From Ruminococcus sp. (lineage in GTDB: Bacteria > Bacillota > Clostridia > Oscillospirales > Ruminococcaceae): a stretch of DNA of 39,598 nt. The translations under genes were made by a program, and so were the position numbers. Location: NCBI GenBank assembly GCA_015066975.1, contig SVNI01000010.1:1-39598 (forward strand). Direction: 5' to 3'. This document shows, in pieces, positions 30,931-38,461 of this stretch. The notes beneath the pieces were generated by a model that was not told the origin of the DNA, searched no databases, and was given only the letters and a program-made list of their open reading frames with translations. Position 1 is the first letter of the stretch. Each line of letters starts with the position of its first letter.

Positions 30931-32454
30931 ATGTCTTATGTAATCGGTGTGGATTTGGGCACAAGCGGTACAAAAACGGTTCTGTTCGATGAATCCGGAA
31001 AAGTTATCGCTTCCCATACAGTAGAATATCCCATGTATCAGCCGAAAAACGGCTATGCCGAACAAGACCCCGCCGACTGGCGCGAAGCCGCTTTCACAAC
31101 TATCAAAGCAGTGATGCAGAAAAGCGGTGTCTCTAAGGATGATGTCAAAGGTATCGGCTTATCAGGACAAATGCACGGCCTTGTCATGCTAGATGAGAAA
31201 AATCAGGTCATCCGCCGTTCCATTATCTGGTGTGACCAGCGAACCGCTAAGGAATGTGAAGAAATGACACAGAAAATCGGCGCGGAACGTATGATTGAAA
31301 TTACTGCCAATCCGGCTATGACGGGCTTTACAGCTTCTAAAATACTCTGGGTCAGAAACAATGAACCTGAAAATTATGCAAAATGCCGTCATATTCTGCT
31401 CCCTAAGGATTATGTCAGATTTTGCCTGACAGGTGAATTCGCTACCGAAGTTTCAGATGCTTCCGGTATGCAGTTGTTAGATATCCCGAAAAGACAATGG
31501 TCTGATGAGGTTCTGGAAAAATTAGAGATTGATAAGTCCTTACTGGCGAAAGTCTATGAAAGTCCGGAAGTGACCGGAACGCTTACGGCCGAAGCCGCTG
31601 AAAAAACTGGTCTGAATCAGAATACAATTGTTGTCGGCGGTGCAGGGGATAATGCCGCGGCCGCAGTCGGAACAGGCGTTGTCAGAGACGGCAGAGCGTT
31701 TACGACTATCGGAACAAGCGGAGTCGTATTTGCACATACCTCCGGAATCACTATCGACCCGAAAGGCAGAGTGCATACTTTCTGCTGTGCCGTGCCGGGA
31801 TGCTGGCATGTCATGGGTGTAACGCAGGGTGCAGGCTTATCGCTGAAATGGTTCAGGGATAACTTCTGCAATGCCGAAAAGGAAACGGCTTTGATGATGG
31901 GGGTTGACCCTTATTATCTGATGGATAAAGCGGCTCTGGAGTCTCCTATTGGTGCGAACAGATTATTATATCTGCCGTATCTGATGGGCGAACGCACACC
32001 GCATCTTGACCCGGATGCAAGAGGAGTATTCTTCGGATTATCGGCAATGCATACCAAGAGGGATACGCTTCGGGCTGTCATGGAAGGTGTTACTTATTCA
32101 TTGAGGGACTGCATGGAAGTGCTTCGGGAAATGGGTGTTTCTGTCAATGATATGATGGCCTGTGGCGGAGGCGGTTCATCTCCTGTATGGAGACAGATGC
32201 TTGCTGACCTGTATACCTGTCCTGTCAAGACAGTGGATTCCAAAGAAGGCCCTGCTTTAGGTGTAGCAATTCTGGCGGCTGTCGGTGCTGGCATGTATTC
32301 CAGTGTTCCGGAAGCCTGTGATGCAATTATTCATACAGCAAATTCACAAGAACCAATTGCTGAAAATATTCCGGAATATGAAAAATATTATCAGCTTTAC
32401 AGAAATATTTATCCAGCACTGAAAGAACAGTTCAAAGCCCTGTCTGTTTTATGA
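30931..32454 (+). CDS. xylB: Xylulokinase
   Basis: The 507-residue product is a FGGY-family kinase with the xylulokinase signature: GVDLGTSGTKTVLFD (phosphate loop), GYAEQDPADW, GIGLSGQMHGLV, IIWCDQRT, GGAGDNAAAAVGTG with the catalytic base Asp240, IGTSGVVF, and ACGGGGSSPVWRQMLADLY near the end. It phosphorylates D-xylulose for the pentose phosphate pathway, consistent with growth on xylan-derived sugars. TATGGAGG lies before the ATG. It overlaps the next gene by four bases (ATGA). No xylose isomerase gene is in the window. Confidence 0.95.
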   Translation: MSYVIGVDLGTSGTKTVLFDESGKVIASHTVEYPMYQPKNGYAEQDPADWREAAFTTIKAVMQKSGVSKDDVKGIGLSGQMHGLVMLDEKNQVIRRSIIWCDQRTAKECEEMTQKIGAERMIEITANPAMTGFTASKILWVRNNEPENYAKCRHILLPKDYVRFCLTGEFATEVSDASGMQLLDIPKRQWSDEVLEKLEIDKSLLAKVYESPEVTGTLTAEAAEKTGLNQNTIVVGGAGDNAAAAVGTGVVRDGRAFTTIGTSGVVFAHTSGITIDPKGRVHTFCCAVPGCWHVMGVTQGAGLSLKWFRDNFCNAEKETALMMGVDPYYLMDKAALESPIGANRLLYLPYLMGERTPHLDPDARGVFFGLSAMHTKRDTLRAVMEGVTYSLRDCMEVLREMGVSVNDMMACGGGGSSPVWRQMLADLYTCPVKTVDSKEGPALGVAILAAVGAGMYSSVPEACDAIIHTANSQEPIAENIPEYEKYYQLYRNIYPALKEQFKALSVL

Positions 32455-33176
32455 TAGAAGTGCAGGAGAAGAAGAAACCGCTTTCCGGCAGTGCCCTGAA
32501 ATTAATCGCAGTCATGACCATGCTGATTGACCATTCTTATCATGTGCTGGATAAATTTCCGATATTCAGGCAAGTGTTCTGGAATATCAGCACCAATTAT
32601 CAGGTATCATTGTATCTGCTCTGCCGGACGGTCGGCAGAATCGCGTTTCCTTTATATGCCTTTCTGCTGACAGAAGGCTTTCAGCATACCCATGACCGGA
32701 AGAAATATGCAGGAAATCTTCTGCTGTTTGCCTTGATTTCCGAAATTCCGTGGAATCTGCTTCACGGCGGAAAGCTGCTTGGCAGGAGTCAGAACGTGTT
32801 TTTCACGCTGTTTCTGGGACTGCTCTGCATGATAGTTTATGAAGCCTATCAGGAGAACCGGAAAAAACAATGGATATTTCTTATCGCAATAGCCGTTATT
32901 GCCATGTTCCTGAATGCCGATTACGGTCTGAAAGGAGTCGGCTTCATCTTTGCAATGTATCTGCTCCGGGAAAAGAAAATTCCGCAGATGTTTGTGTCAT
33001 CGGCGTTTCTGTCCGGAAATGTTTTCTATACTTTTGGGGCAATGGGAGCTTTTATCCCGATAAGTCTGTATAATCAGGAACGTGGCTTTATCCGTGGAAA
33101 ATTCTGGAAATATGCATTTTATGCGTTTTATCCGGTGCATATGCTGATATTGTATTTTATCAAGAAAAATCTGTAA
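32451..33176 (+). CDS. TraX-like membrane protein
   Basis: The 241-residue product has about seven membrane helices. The opening GSALKLIAVMTMLIDHSYHV, then RTVGRIAFPLYAFLLTEGFQHT and FALISEIPWNLL are the TraX family hallmarks; TraX acetylates F-pilin, and family members resemble membrane O-acyltransferases, but most chromosomal copies have no known substrate. The start overlaps xylB by four bases, so it is co-translated although the functional link is not clear. A small membrane protein gene follows after 31 bases. Confidence 0.88.
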   Translation: MIEVQEKKKPLSGSALKLIAVMTMLIDHSYHVLDKFPIFRQVFWNISTNYQVSLYLLCRTVGRIAFPLYAFLLTEGFQHTHDRKKYAGNLLLFALISEIPWNLLHGGKLLGRSQNVFFTLFLGLLCMIVYEAYQENRKKQWIFLIAIAVIAMFLNADYGLKGVGFIFAMYLLREKKIPQMFVSSAFLSGNVFYTFGAMGAFIPISLYNQERGFIRGKFWKYAFYAFYPVHMLILYFIKKNL

Positions 33177-33207
33177 GTTTTAAATTTTCAGGAAGGATGT
33201 GTTCAGA

Positions 33208-33426
33208 ATGAAAGAAGAAATTTTTGAATCTCATGAAGCACTTGCCGAACTCGTCAGAAGAAGAAAACAGCGCAAGAGAATTCTTGCTTTTGTTCTGGCA
33301 GTGACTATGCTTGTTACATTTGCGATTCCCATCAGTATGATGATTCCTGTCCAGAATCCTCCGGCAGTGACAGATACAGATGACGGCTTCAAAGCTCCGC
33401 TCTATTCTGCTGATGCAGAAACATAA
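33208..33426 (+). CDS. Small single-pass membrane protein, unknown function
   Basis: The 72-residue product has an acidic, helical start (MKEEIFESHEALAELV), a basic cluster (RRRKQRKR), one hydrophobic helix (about 26-44, AFVLAVTMLVTFAIPISMM) and a short acidic exterior tail. The basic cluster predicts the N-terminus inside. GGAAGG (33191-33196) lies 11 bases before the ATG; a GTG at 33199 is in frame but too close to it. It is the last gene of the xylB-TraX transcript and ends at a terminator. Not recognised. Confidence 0.65.
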   Translation: MKEEIFESHEALAELVRRRKQRKRILAFVLAVTMLVTFAIPISMMIPVQNPPAVTDTDDGFKAPLYSADAET

Positions 33427-33432
33427 TTTCAG

Positions 33433-33461
33433 AATCCTGCGGAATTTCCGCAGGATTTTTA
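33433..33461 (+). terminator. Intrinsic terminator of the xylB operon
   Basis: AATCCTGCGGAA (33433-33444) is followed by its exact inverse (33446-33457), giving a strong GC-rich stem with an effective loop of about five bases and a T tract. Confidence 0.88.
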
Positions 33462-33573
33462 TGGAATGCTGTCACATCCGGCAGAAAATGCCGTTATTTA
33501 TGATAGATATTCAGTGCAGAAGGGCTTTTTTCGGCCTGTTTTTGTATGAACTGACGAAAAAAGCCCGAATATC

Positions 33574-33602
33574 TTGTAAGTTATGACAAAATATGATATA
33601 AT
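33574..33602 (+). promoter_or_regulatory. Promoter of the surface-protein block
   Basis: TTGTAA (33574-33579), 17 bases, TATAAT (33597-33602) with an extended -10 (TG one base before). It is 42 bases before the ATG of the repeat protein and may drive the whole downstream block. Confidence 0.72.
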
Positions 33603-33644
33603 GTATTCTGTCAGATTATCAGACTCGGAATAGGAGAAGAAATC

Positions 33645-36035
33645 ATGAACCAATCAAGAAAAATTGCCTGTTTTTTCGGCGGAATCCTTGCTTTCTGCCT
33701 GACTGTTCCGTCAGCGGTGCAGGCAGAAGAAGTTCCGGCATTTACTTTTTCAGACAGAAACGTGTTTCAGCAGGATGAACAGGGAAACTGCTGGTATCAG
33801 AATGGCGGAGAAACAGTCACCGGAAAATTCAGTCTCGCGCCGGATTATGCGCTTGGCGATATCAGTCAAGATACTGTCATTGATGCATTTGATGCCGCCA
33901 GACTTCTGAAAGCTTCTGCGGAATCAGGCGCGGGGACTGCTTCTGTAGAAGAACTGCTTCTGGAACAGTTTCCGGTTTATGAAGATGCAGAAAATGCCGT
34001 GTTGTATGCCGATATTAATGCAGATGCTGTCATCAATGCCGAAGATGCTGCTTTAATTCTGAATTATGCAGCAGTTTCCGGTTCGGGAGAAAATCAGCAT
34101 CCTCTGGGGTATGCCTGTTATTATGCAGATGAAAACGGCTTTCTGCAAAAAGGCAGAATTCAGGATGCCGGTACAGGTGAAGTCTATTATGCGGATGAGA
34201 ATTATGCACTGATTTCCGGATGGTTTTCTTCTGATGGAAATCGCTATTATCTGGACAAGCAGACCTTTTCACCTCTGACAGGCTGGCAGGATATTCAGGG
34301 ACGGAGTTATTATTTCAGCGAATCCGGCGAAATGCAGACAGGCTGGATACATCCGGATGAAAATTTCTACTATCTGGATGAAAACGGTATCTGCCTGAAA
34401 GACTGGCAGGAAATCGAAGGTCAGACTTATTATCTGGATGAAGAAACCGGAGCAAGATATTCCGGCTGGATGCAGAAACAAGAAAATAATTACTATCTGG
34501 ATGAAAACGGCCTTCTCACAACGGGCTGGAAAATTATCGGAAACAACAGCTATTATTTCAGCGAATCCGGCGAAATGCAGACAGGCTGGATACATCCGGA
34601 TGAAAATTTCTACTATCTGGATGAAAACGGTATCTGCCTGAAAGACTGGCAGGAAATCGAAGGTCAGACTTATTATCTGGATGAAGAAACCGGAGCAAGA
34701 TATTCCGGCTGGATGCAGAAACAAGAAAATAATTACTATCTGGATGAAAACGGCCTTCTCACAACGGGCTGGAAAATTATCGGAAACAACAGCTATTATT
34801 TCAGCGAATCCGGCGAAATGCTGACAGGCTGGATACATCCGGATGAAAATTTCTACTATCTGGATGAAAACGGTATCTGCCTGAAAGGCTGGCAGGAAAT
34901 CGAAAATCAGACCTATTATCTGGATGAAGAAACCGGAGCAAGATATTCCGGCTGGTTCTATGATGAGAAAAACCGCTATTATCTGGATGAAAACGGTCTG
35001 TTTGCAACGGGCTGGAAAATTGTCGGAGACAACAGCTATTATTTCAGCGAATCCGGCCAAATGCAGACAGGCTGGCTCACACTGGATGAGAATCAATATT
35101 ATCTCAATCCTGATGGTACTATGGCAACCGGATTCGTCACAGTAGACGGTCTGCGCTACTATATGGGCACAAACGGCATCTTGCAGAAAAGAAAATGGCT
35201 TGTTGTCGACGGAAAAACATACTATCTCGGACTGAAAGGCGACTGTCTCACAGGCTGGCAGAATCTCACAGGCTATATCTATTATTTTCAGCCGGACGGC
35301 GCAATGTCTGTCGGCTGGACAACTGTTGAAGATAATACTTACTATTTTGATGTCAATAACGGCACAATGCAGACAGGCTGGCTGGTGCTCGACGGCCTGA
35401 CCTATTATCTGAATAGTTCCGGTGTCCGTCAGACAGGCTGGTGTACTCTAAGCGGATATAAGTATTATTTCAATATCAACGGCATTATGACAACCGGATG
35501 GGCGACTATCGGCGGAAATAAATATTATTTCTATCCGGATAACGGCACAATGGCTGTCAATACCACGATTGATGGTGTCTATCTCGGTTCGGATGGCATT
35601 GCTTCCGAAGGAAAACTTGCACTTAACCGTCAGCGAGCACAGGATGCCCTTGGAGAATATGGGTCTTCTGTCAGTGCGATTTATAATTATATGCGCTCGA
35701 CAAACAGATATAAATATATAGAATCTACCCGTACTCTGGAACAGATTCAGGCGAACGGCTGGCTGTATTATGTAGATTACGCCTTTACGCATTATTACGG
35801 CGTTTGCTATTATATGGCCGCTAAGATGGATTTCATTCTTCAGGAAGCCGGTTATCAGTGCCGTATTGTTCATGCAACTCACGGAAGCGGTGACCATTAC
35901 TGGAATCAGGTATATCTCAATGGAAGCTGGCTCAACTATGACTGCACAAACGGCTATAATGCATATAGCTGGAGCAGTATTATCGCTGCCGGAAATTATA
36001 CGTTCTTAGGATACGTCACACCCGTTTATCAGTAA
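33645..36035 (+). CDS. Secreted protein: dockerin-like module, wall/glucan-binding repeats and transglutaminase-like domain
   Basis: The 796-residue product has a signal peptide (about 1-27). A dockerin-like pair of calcium loops follows (GDISQDTVIDAFDAARLL near 72 and ADINADAVINAEDAALIL near 124), separated by a longer insert than usual. Next come about twenty 20-residue aromatic repeats of the choline/glucan-binding type (YYLDENG, TGW) over about 155-650. The last 140 residues form a transglutaminase-like domain with Cys721 (GVCYYM), His751 (GDHYWNQ) and Asp766 (NYDCT), the papain-like triad. This predicts a surface-bound cysteine peptidase or crosslinking enzyme. The module set is unusual. 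Its repeats contain two identical 243-bp units. The gene starts a block with a lipoprotein, MBOAT and AlgJ-like genes. Confidence 0.9.
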   Translation: MNQSRKIACFFGGILAFCLTVPSAVQAEEVPAFTFSDRNVFQQDEQGNCWYQNGGETVTGKFSLAPDYALGDISQDTVIDAFDAARLLKASAESGAGTASVEELLLEQFPVYEDAENAVLYADINADAVINAEDAALILNYAAVSGSGENQHPLGYACYYADENGFLQKGRIQDAGTGEVYYADENYALISGWFSSDGNRYYLDKQTFSPLTGWQDIQGRSYYFSESGEMQTGWIHPDENFYYLDENGICLKDWQEIEGQTYYLDEETGARYSGWMQKQENNYYLDENGLLTTGWKIIGNNSYYFSESGEMQTGWIHPDENFYYLDENGICLKDWQEIEGQTYYLDEETGARYSGWMQKQENNYYLDENGLLTTGWKIIGNNSYYFSESGEMLTGWIHPDENFYYLDENGICLKGWQEIENQTYYLDEETGARYSGWFYDEKNRYYLDENGLFATGWKIVGDNSYYFSESGQMQTGWLTLDENQYYLNPDGTMATGFVTVDGLRYYMGTNGILQKRKWLVVDGKTYYLGLKGDCLTGWQNLTGYIYYFQPDGAMSVGWTTVEDNTYYFDVNNGTMQTGWLVLDGLTYYLNSSGVRQTGWCTLSGYKYYFNINGIMTTGWATIGGNKYYFYPDNGTMAVNTTIDGVYLGSDGIASEGKLALNRQRAQDALGEYGSSVSAIYNYMRSTNRYKYIESTRTLEQIQANGWLYYVDYAFTHYYGVCYYMAAKMDFILQEAGYQCRIVHATHGSGDHYWNQVYLNGSWLNYDCTNGYNAYSWSSIIAAGNYTFLGYVTPVYQ
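34308..35036 (+). repeat. Three tandem 243-bp (81-residue) repeats
   Basis: The period is exactly 243 bp: unit 1 34308-34550, unit 2 34551-34793, unit 3 34794-35036, with a partial fourth starting at 35037. Units 1 and 2 read as identical at every base; unit 3 diverges in its second half. Each unit encodes four 20-residue binding repeats. The identity including third positions implies recent duplication or gene conversion. Confidence 0.92.
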
Positions 36036-36067
36036 GATTTCAAAAAAAGTAAGGAGTAAGATGTATT

Positions 36068-36943
36068 ATGAAAAAATATTTGCTTGCAGTGCTCGCATTC
36101 GCCGGCTGTCTGGGAATTCTGTCCGGATGCGGAAAACAGGAAGAATCCGTTCCGACCGCAGAAGAAAATGTTCCTGTTGTTTCTTCTGAAACCGAAACAG
36201 CAGAAATTTCTTCCGAAGCAGAAACATCAGCAAAATCCAAAAAAGAAGCTTCTACAGAAGTCAATACTGCCGAAACAGAATCTTCTGCTGAGGAAACTTC
36301 TGATACAGTATCAGAATCCGAAACGAATCAGAATGCTTCTGAAACCGCAGTTTCTACAGCAGTGACAGCTTCCGGAAATGCTTCTGTCACAACTACTGTC
36401 GCAGTCAGTGCGGAAACACAGGTACAGCAGGCCGAAACACAGGCAGATGTCCAGATAGATGATAATCCTCCGGATGTTCCGGCAGAAGTCAATCTCGTGA
36501 CAGAAGCAGAAGTACAAATTGATGCTCCTGACCCGGATGCCGGCATCACAGCCACAGAAGCAGAAGTACAGACTTCCGAACTTTCTATGACAATCAGCTA
36601 TCAGGGAAATTCCCTGACAGTCGGCGAAAGTGCCAAAAGCTTTGTTGATGCTGTCAAGCCGGGCATGATTGACGGCCCTGCTCCGAGCTGTTACGGCGAC
36701 GGCGAAAATATTAATTATATCTATGATGATATGACTGTCTATGTATGGAATCAGAATGAAAATTATCAGGTTTACAGCGTGGATATCAATGCGCCCGGAA
36801 TTGTTTCTGTCAGTGGCATGGATATCGGCTCGGCTGTGACATTCGACGGCGAAAAGCGTTTCGATTTAGGCGACGGATATAGTATTACTGTATCTGCAGT
36901 CGGCGGAACAGTCAGCCTCATCAGCTATAATATGGATTTATAA
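36068..36943 (+). CDS. Lipoprotein with long Ser/Thr/Glu/Ala-rich stalk, unknown function
   Basis: The 291-residue product has a lipoprotein signal with lipobox LSGC (Cys21). A disordered Ser/Thr/Glu/Ala-rich stalk (about 25-185) with repeated ETQ/EVQ motifs comes next, then a compact C-terminal domain of about 100 residues (MTISYQGNSLTVGESAKSFV onward, ending SLISYNMDL). That domain is not recognised. The stalk would carry the domain across the cell wall. AAGGAG lies about ten bases before the ATG. It is 32 bases after the transglutaminase-like gene, most likely one transcript, and a hairpin (36967-36995) separates it from the MBOAT gene. Confidence 0.82.
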   Translation: MKKYLLAVLAFAGCLGILSGCGKQEESVPTAEENVPVVSSETETAEISSEAETSAKSKKEASTEVNTAETESSAEETSDTVSESETNQNASETAVSTAVTASGNASVTTTVAVSAETQVQQAETQADVQIDDNPPDVPAEVNLVTEAEVQIDAPDPDAGITATEAEVQTSELSMTISYQGNSLTVGESAKSFVDAVKPGMIDGPAPSCYGDGENINYIYDDMTVYVWNQNENYQVYSVDINAPGIVSVSGMDIGSAVTFDGEKRFDLGDGYSITVSAVGGTVSLISYNMDL

Positions 36944-36966
36944 TCATTAATCTGCAATTTATCATG

Positions 36967-36995
36967 CAGGAGTGCTGTGCAGAACAGTGCTCCTG
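36967..36995 (+). terminator. Hairpin between lipoprotein and MBOAT genes
   Basis: CAGGAGTGCTGT (36967-36978) pairs over 12 positions (two G-T) with ACAGTGCTCCTG (36984-36995), loop of five. Only a short T run follows (TCTTT), so it is a weak or partial terminator. Confidence 0.5.
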
Positions 36996-37018
36996 TCTTT
37001 GCGGTAAGGGGGCTTGAC

Positions 37019-38449
37019 ATGGTTTTCAGCAGTACAGTATTTCTGTTTATGTTTCTTCCGTCTGTCCTGATATTATACTATCTGATTCCGGAACGGCATG
37101 TGAAAAATGCCTTGCTGATTCTGGCAAGTATTGTGTTTTATGCGTTCGGTGAGCCGTTTGTGGTTTTTCTGATGCTGATTTCAATTCTGTGCAATTATGG
37201 ACTGGGGCTGATGATGCAGAAAGAAACGCTCAGAAAAACAAGCCTGATAGTATCTGTTATCTGGAATCTGGGCTTGTTGGGTGTGTATAAATATGCAGGA
37301 TTTTTCGTCAGCATCCTGAACAGTATTCCGTTTGTGAATTTGCCTGTTCCGGAAATTCCTCTGCCAATAGGCATTTCATTTTTCACGTTTCAGGCAATGT
37401 CCTATGTGATTGATGTCTATCGGGGAGATATCAAAATTCAGAAGAATTTTTTCAGATTGCTATTATATATCACGTTCTTTCCGCAGTTGATAGCAGGGCC
37501 TATTGTCAAATATAAAGATATCGAAAATCAGCTTGCAGAAAGAAAATTCAATCCCGGACAGACAGCACACGGCATCAGACGTTTTATCTGCGGTTTGTCC
37601 AAGAAATTACTGATTGCAGATACCGTCAGCATTGTGGCAGATAATATTTTCAGTCTGGAAAAATCAGAGCTGATTTGTCCGCTGGCATGGCTGGGGGCGG
37701 TCTGCTATACACTCCAGATTTATTTTGATTTCAGTGGCTATAGTGATATGGCAATCGGACTGGGGCAGATGTTCGGTTTTGAATTTAAAGAAAATTTCAA
37801 TTATCCGTATATTTCATCCAGTATGACGGATTTCTGGAGAAGATGGCATATTTCCGTTTCAACATGGTTCAAAGAATACTTATATTTTCCGCTGGGAGGC
37901 AACCGGAAAGGCAAAACCAGAACGGTCATGAACAAATGGATAGTGTTTTTCTTTACCGGATTATGGCACGGTGCAAACTGGACATTTGTCATCTGGGGAC
38001 TGCTCAACGGCGGATTCCTGATGTTAGAAAGCTATGAAATCATTCCGGTGAAGAAAATGCAGAAAAATAGTTTTCTGAAAATTCTAAGCCATGTTTATAC
38101 CATGCTGGCAGTGGTGCTCTGCTTTACGATTTTCAGGGCTTCTGATTTAAGTCAGGGAGTGCATTTCTGGCAGACAATGTTCGGATTCGGAATCGCAGAT
38201 GAATATCATCAGAAAATCGGCATGAGTTTGTTTCTGAAAGAATTCAATTATCTGTTCATTATCACTGTTATATTTGCCGTGATATTGTCCATGCCGGTGA
38301 AAGACTGGATTTCGGGATGTTTCAAATCAGAGAAAGCCAAATCTGGCTTGCAGATGATTTCTTATCTTGGCTCGCTGGGACTGCTGTTTCTGTGTCTGCT
38401 GTACTTGTCGGCCGGAACGTACAGCCCGTTTATCTATCTGAATTTCTGA
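37019..38449 (+). CDS. MBOAT family O-acyltransferase (AlgI/DltB type)
   Basis: The 476-residue product has about eleven membrane segments and the MBOAT core: ISFFTFQAMSYVIDVYRG, FPQLIAGPIVKY, YFDFSGYSDMAIGLGQMFGF, FWRRWHISVSTWFKEYLYFPLGG, and FFTGLWHGANWTFVIWG with the catalytic His317. Proteins of this type transfer acyl (usually acetyl) groups across the membrane to extracellular polysaccharides or teichoic acids. ATG 37019 has AAGGGGG six to seven bases upstream; an earlier in-frame ATG at 36977 lies within the hairpin and is rejected. It is followed after 12 bases by the AlgJ-like gene, the usual partner. Confidence 0.94.
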   Translation: MVFSSTVFLFMFLPSVLILYYLIPERHVKNALLILASIVFYAFGEPFVVFLMLISILCNYGLGLMMQKETLRKTSLIVSVIWNLGLLGVYKYAGFFVSILNSIPFVNLPVPEIPLPIGISFFTFQAMSYVIDVYRGDIKIQKNFFRLLLYITFFPQLIAGPIVKYKDIENQLAERKFNPGQTAHGIRRFICGLSKKLLIADTVSIVADNIFSLEKSELICPLAWLGAVCYTLQIYFDFSGYSDMAIGLGQMFGFEFKENFNYPYISSSMTDFWRRWHISVSTWFKEYLYFPLGGNRKGKTRTVMNKWIVFFFTGLWHGANWTFVIWGLLNGGFLMLESYEIIPVKKMQKNSFLKILSHVYTMLAVVLCFTIFRASDLSQGVHFWQTMFGFGIADEYHQKIGMSLFLKEFNYLFIITVIFAVILSMPVKDWISGCFKSEKAKSGLQMISYLGSLGLLFLCLLYLSAGTYSPFIYLNF

Positions 38450-38461
38450 GGAGGTGCAGAC

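Noticed and set aside
33522-33566. Inverted repeat GGGCTTTTTTCG / CGAAAAAAGCCC with a 21-base spacer before the surface-protein promoter
   Set aside because: No T tract after it, no gene between it and the preceding terminator, and mostly A/T in the arms; noted but no function can be supported.
34308-35036. Regular repeats that could be mistaken for a CRISPR array
   Set aside because: The period is 243 bp with no unique spacers; the units are in-frame protein repeats.
34269-35096. A 275-codon minus-strand frame with repeated IIAVVSDNFPARC segments
   Set aside because: It is the antisense shadow of the 243-bp coding repeats of the wall-binding protein; the plus-strand frame has signal peptide, known repeats and catalytic triad.
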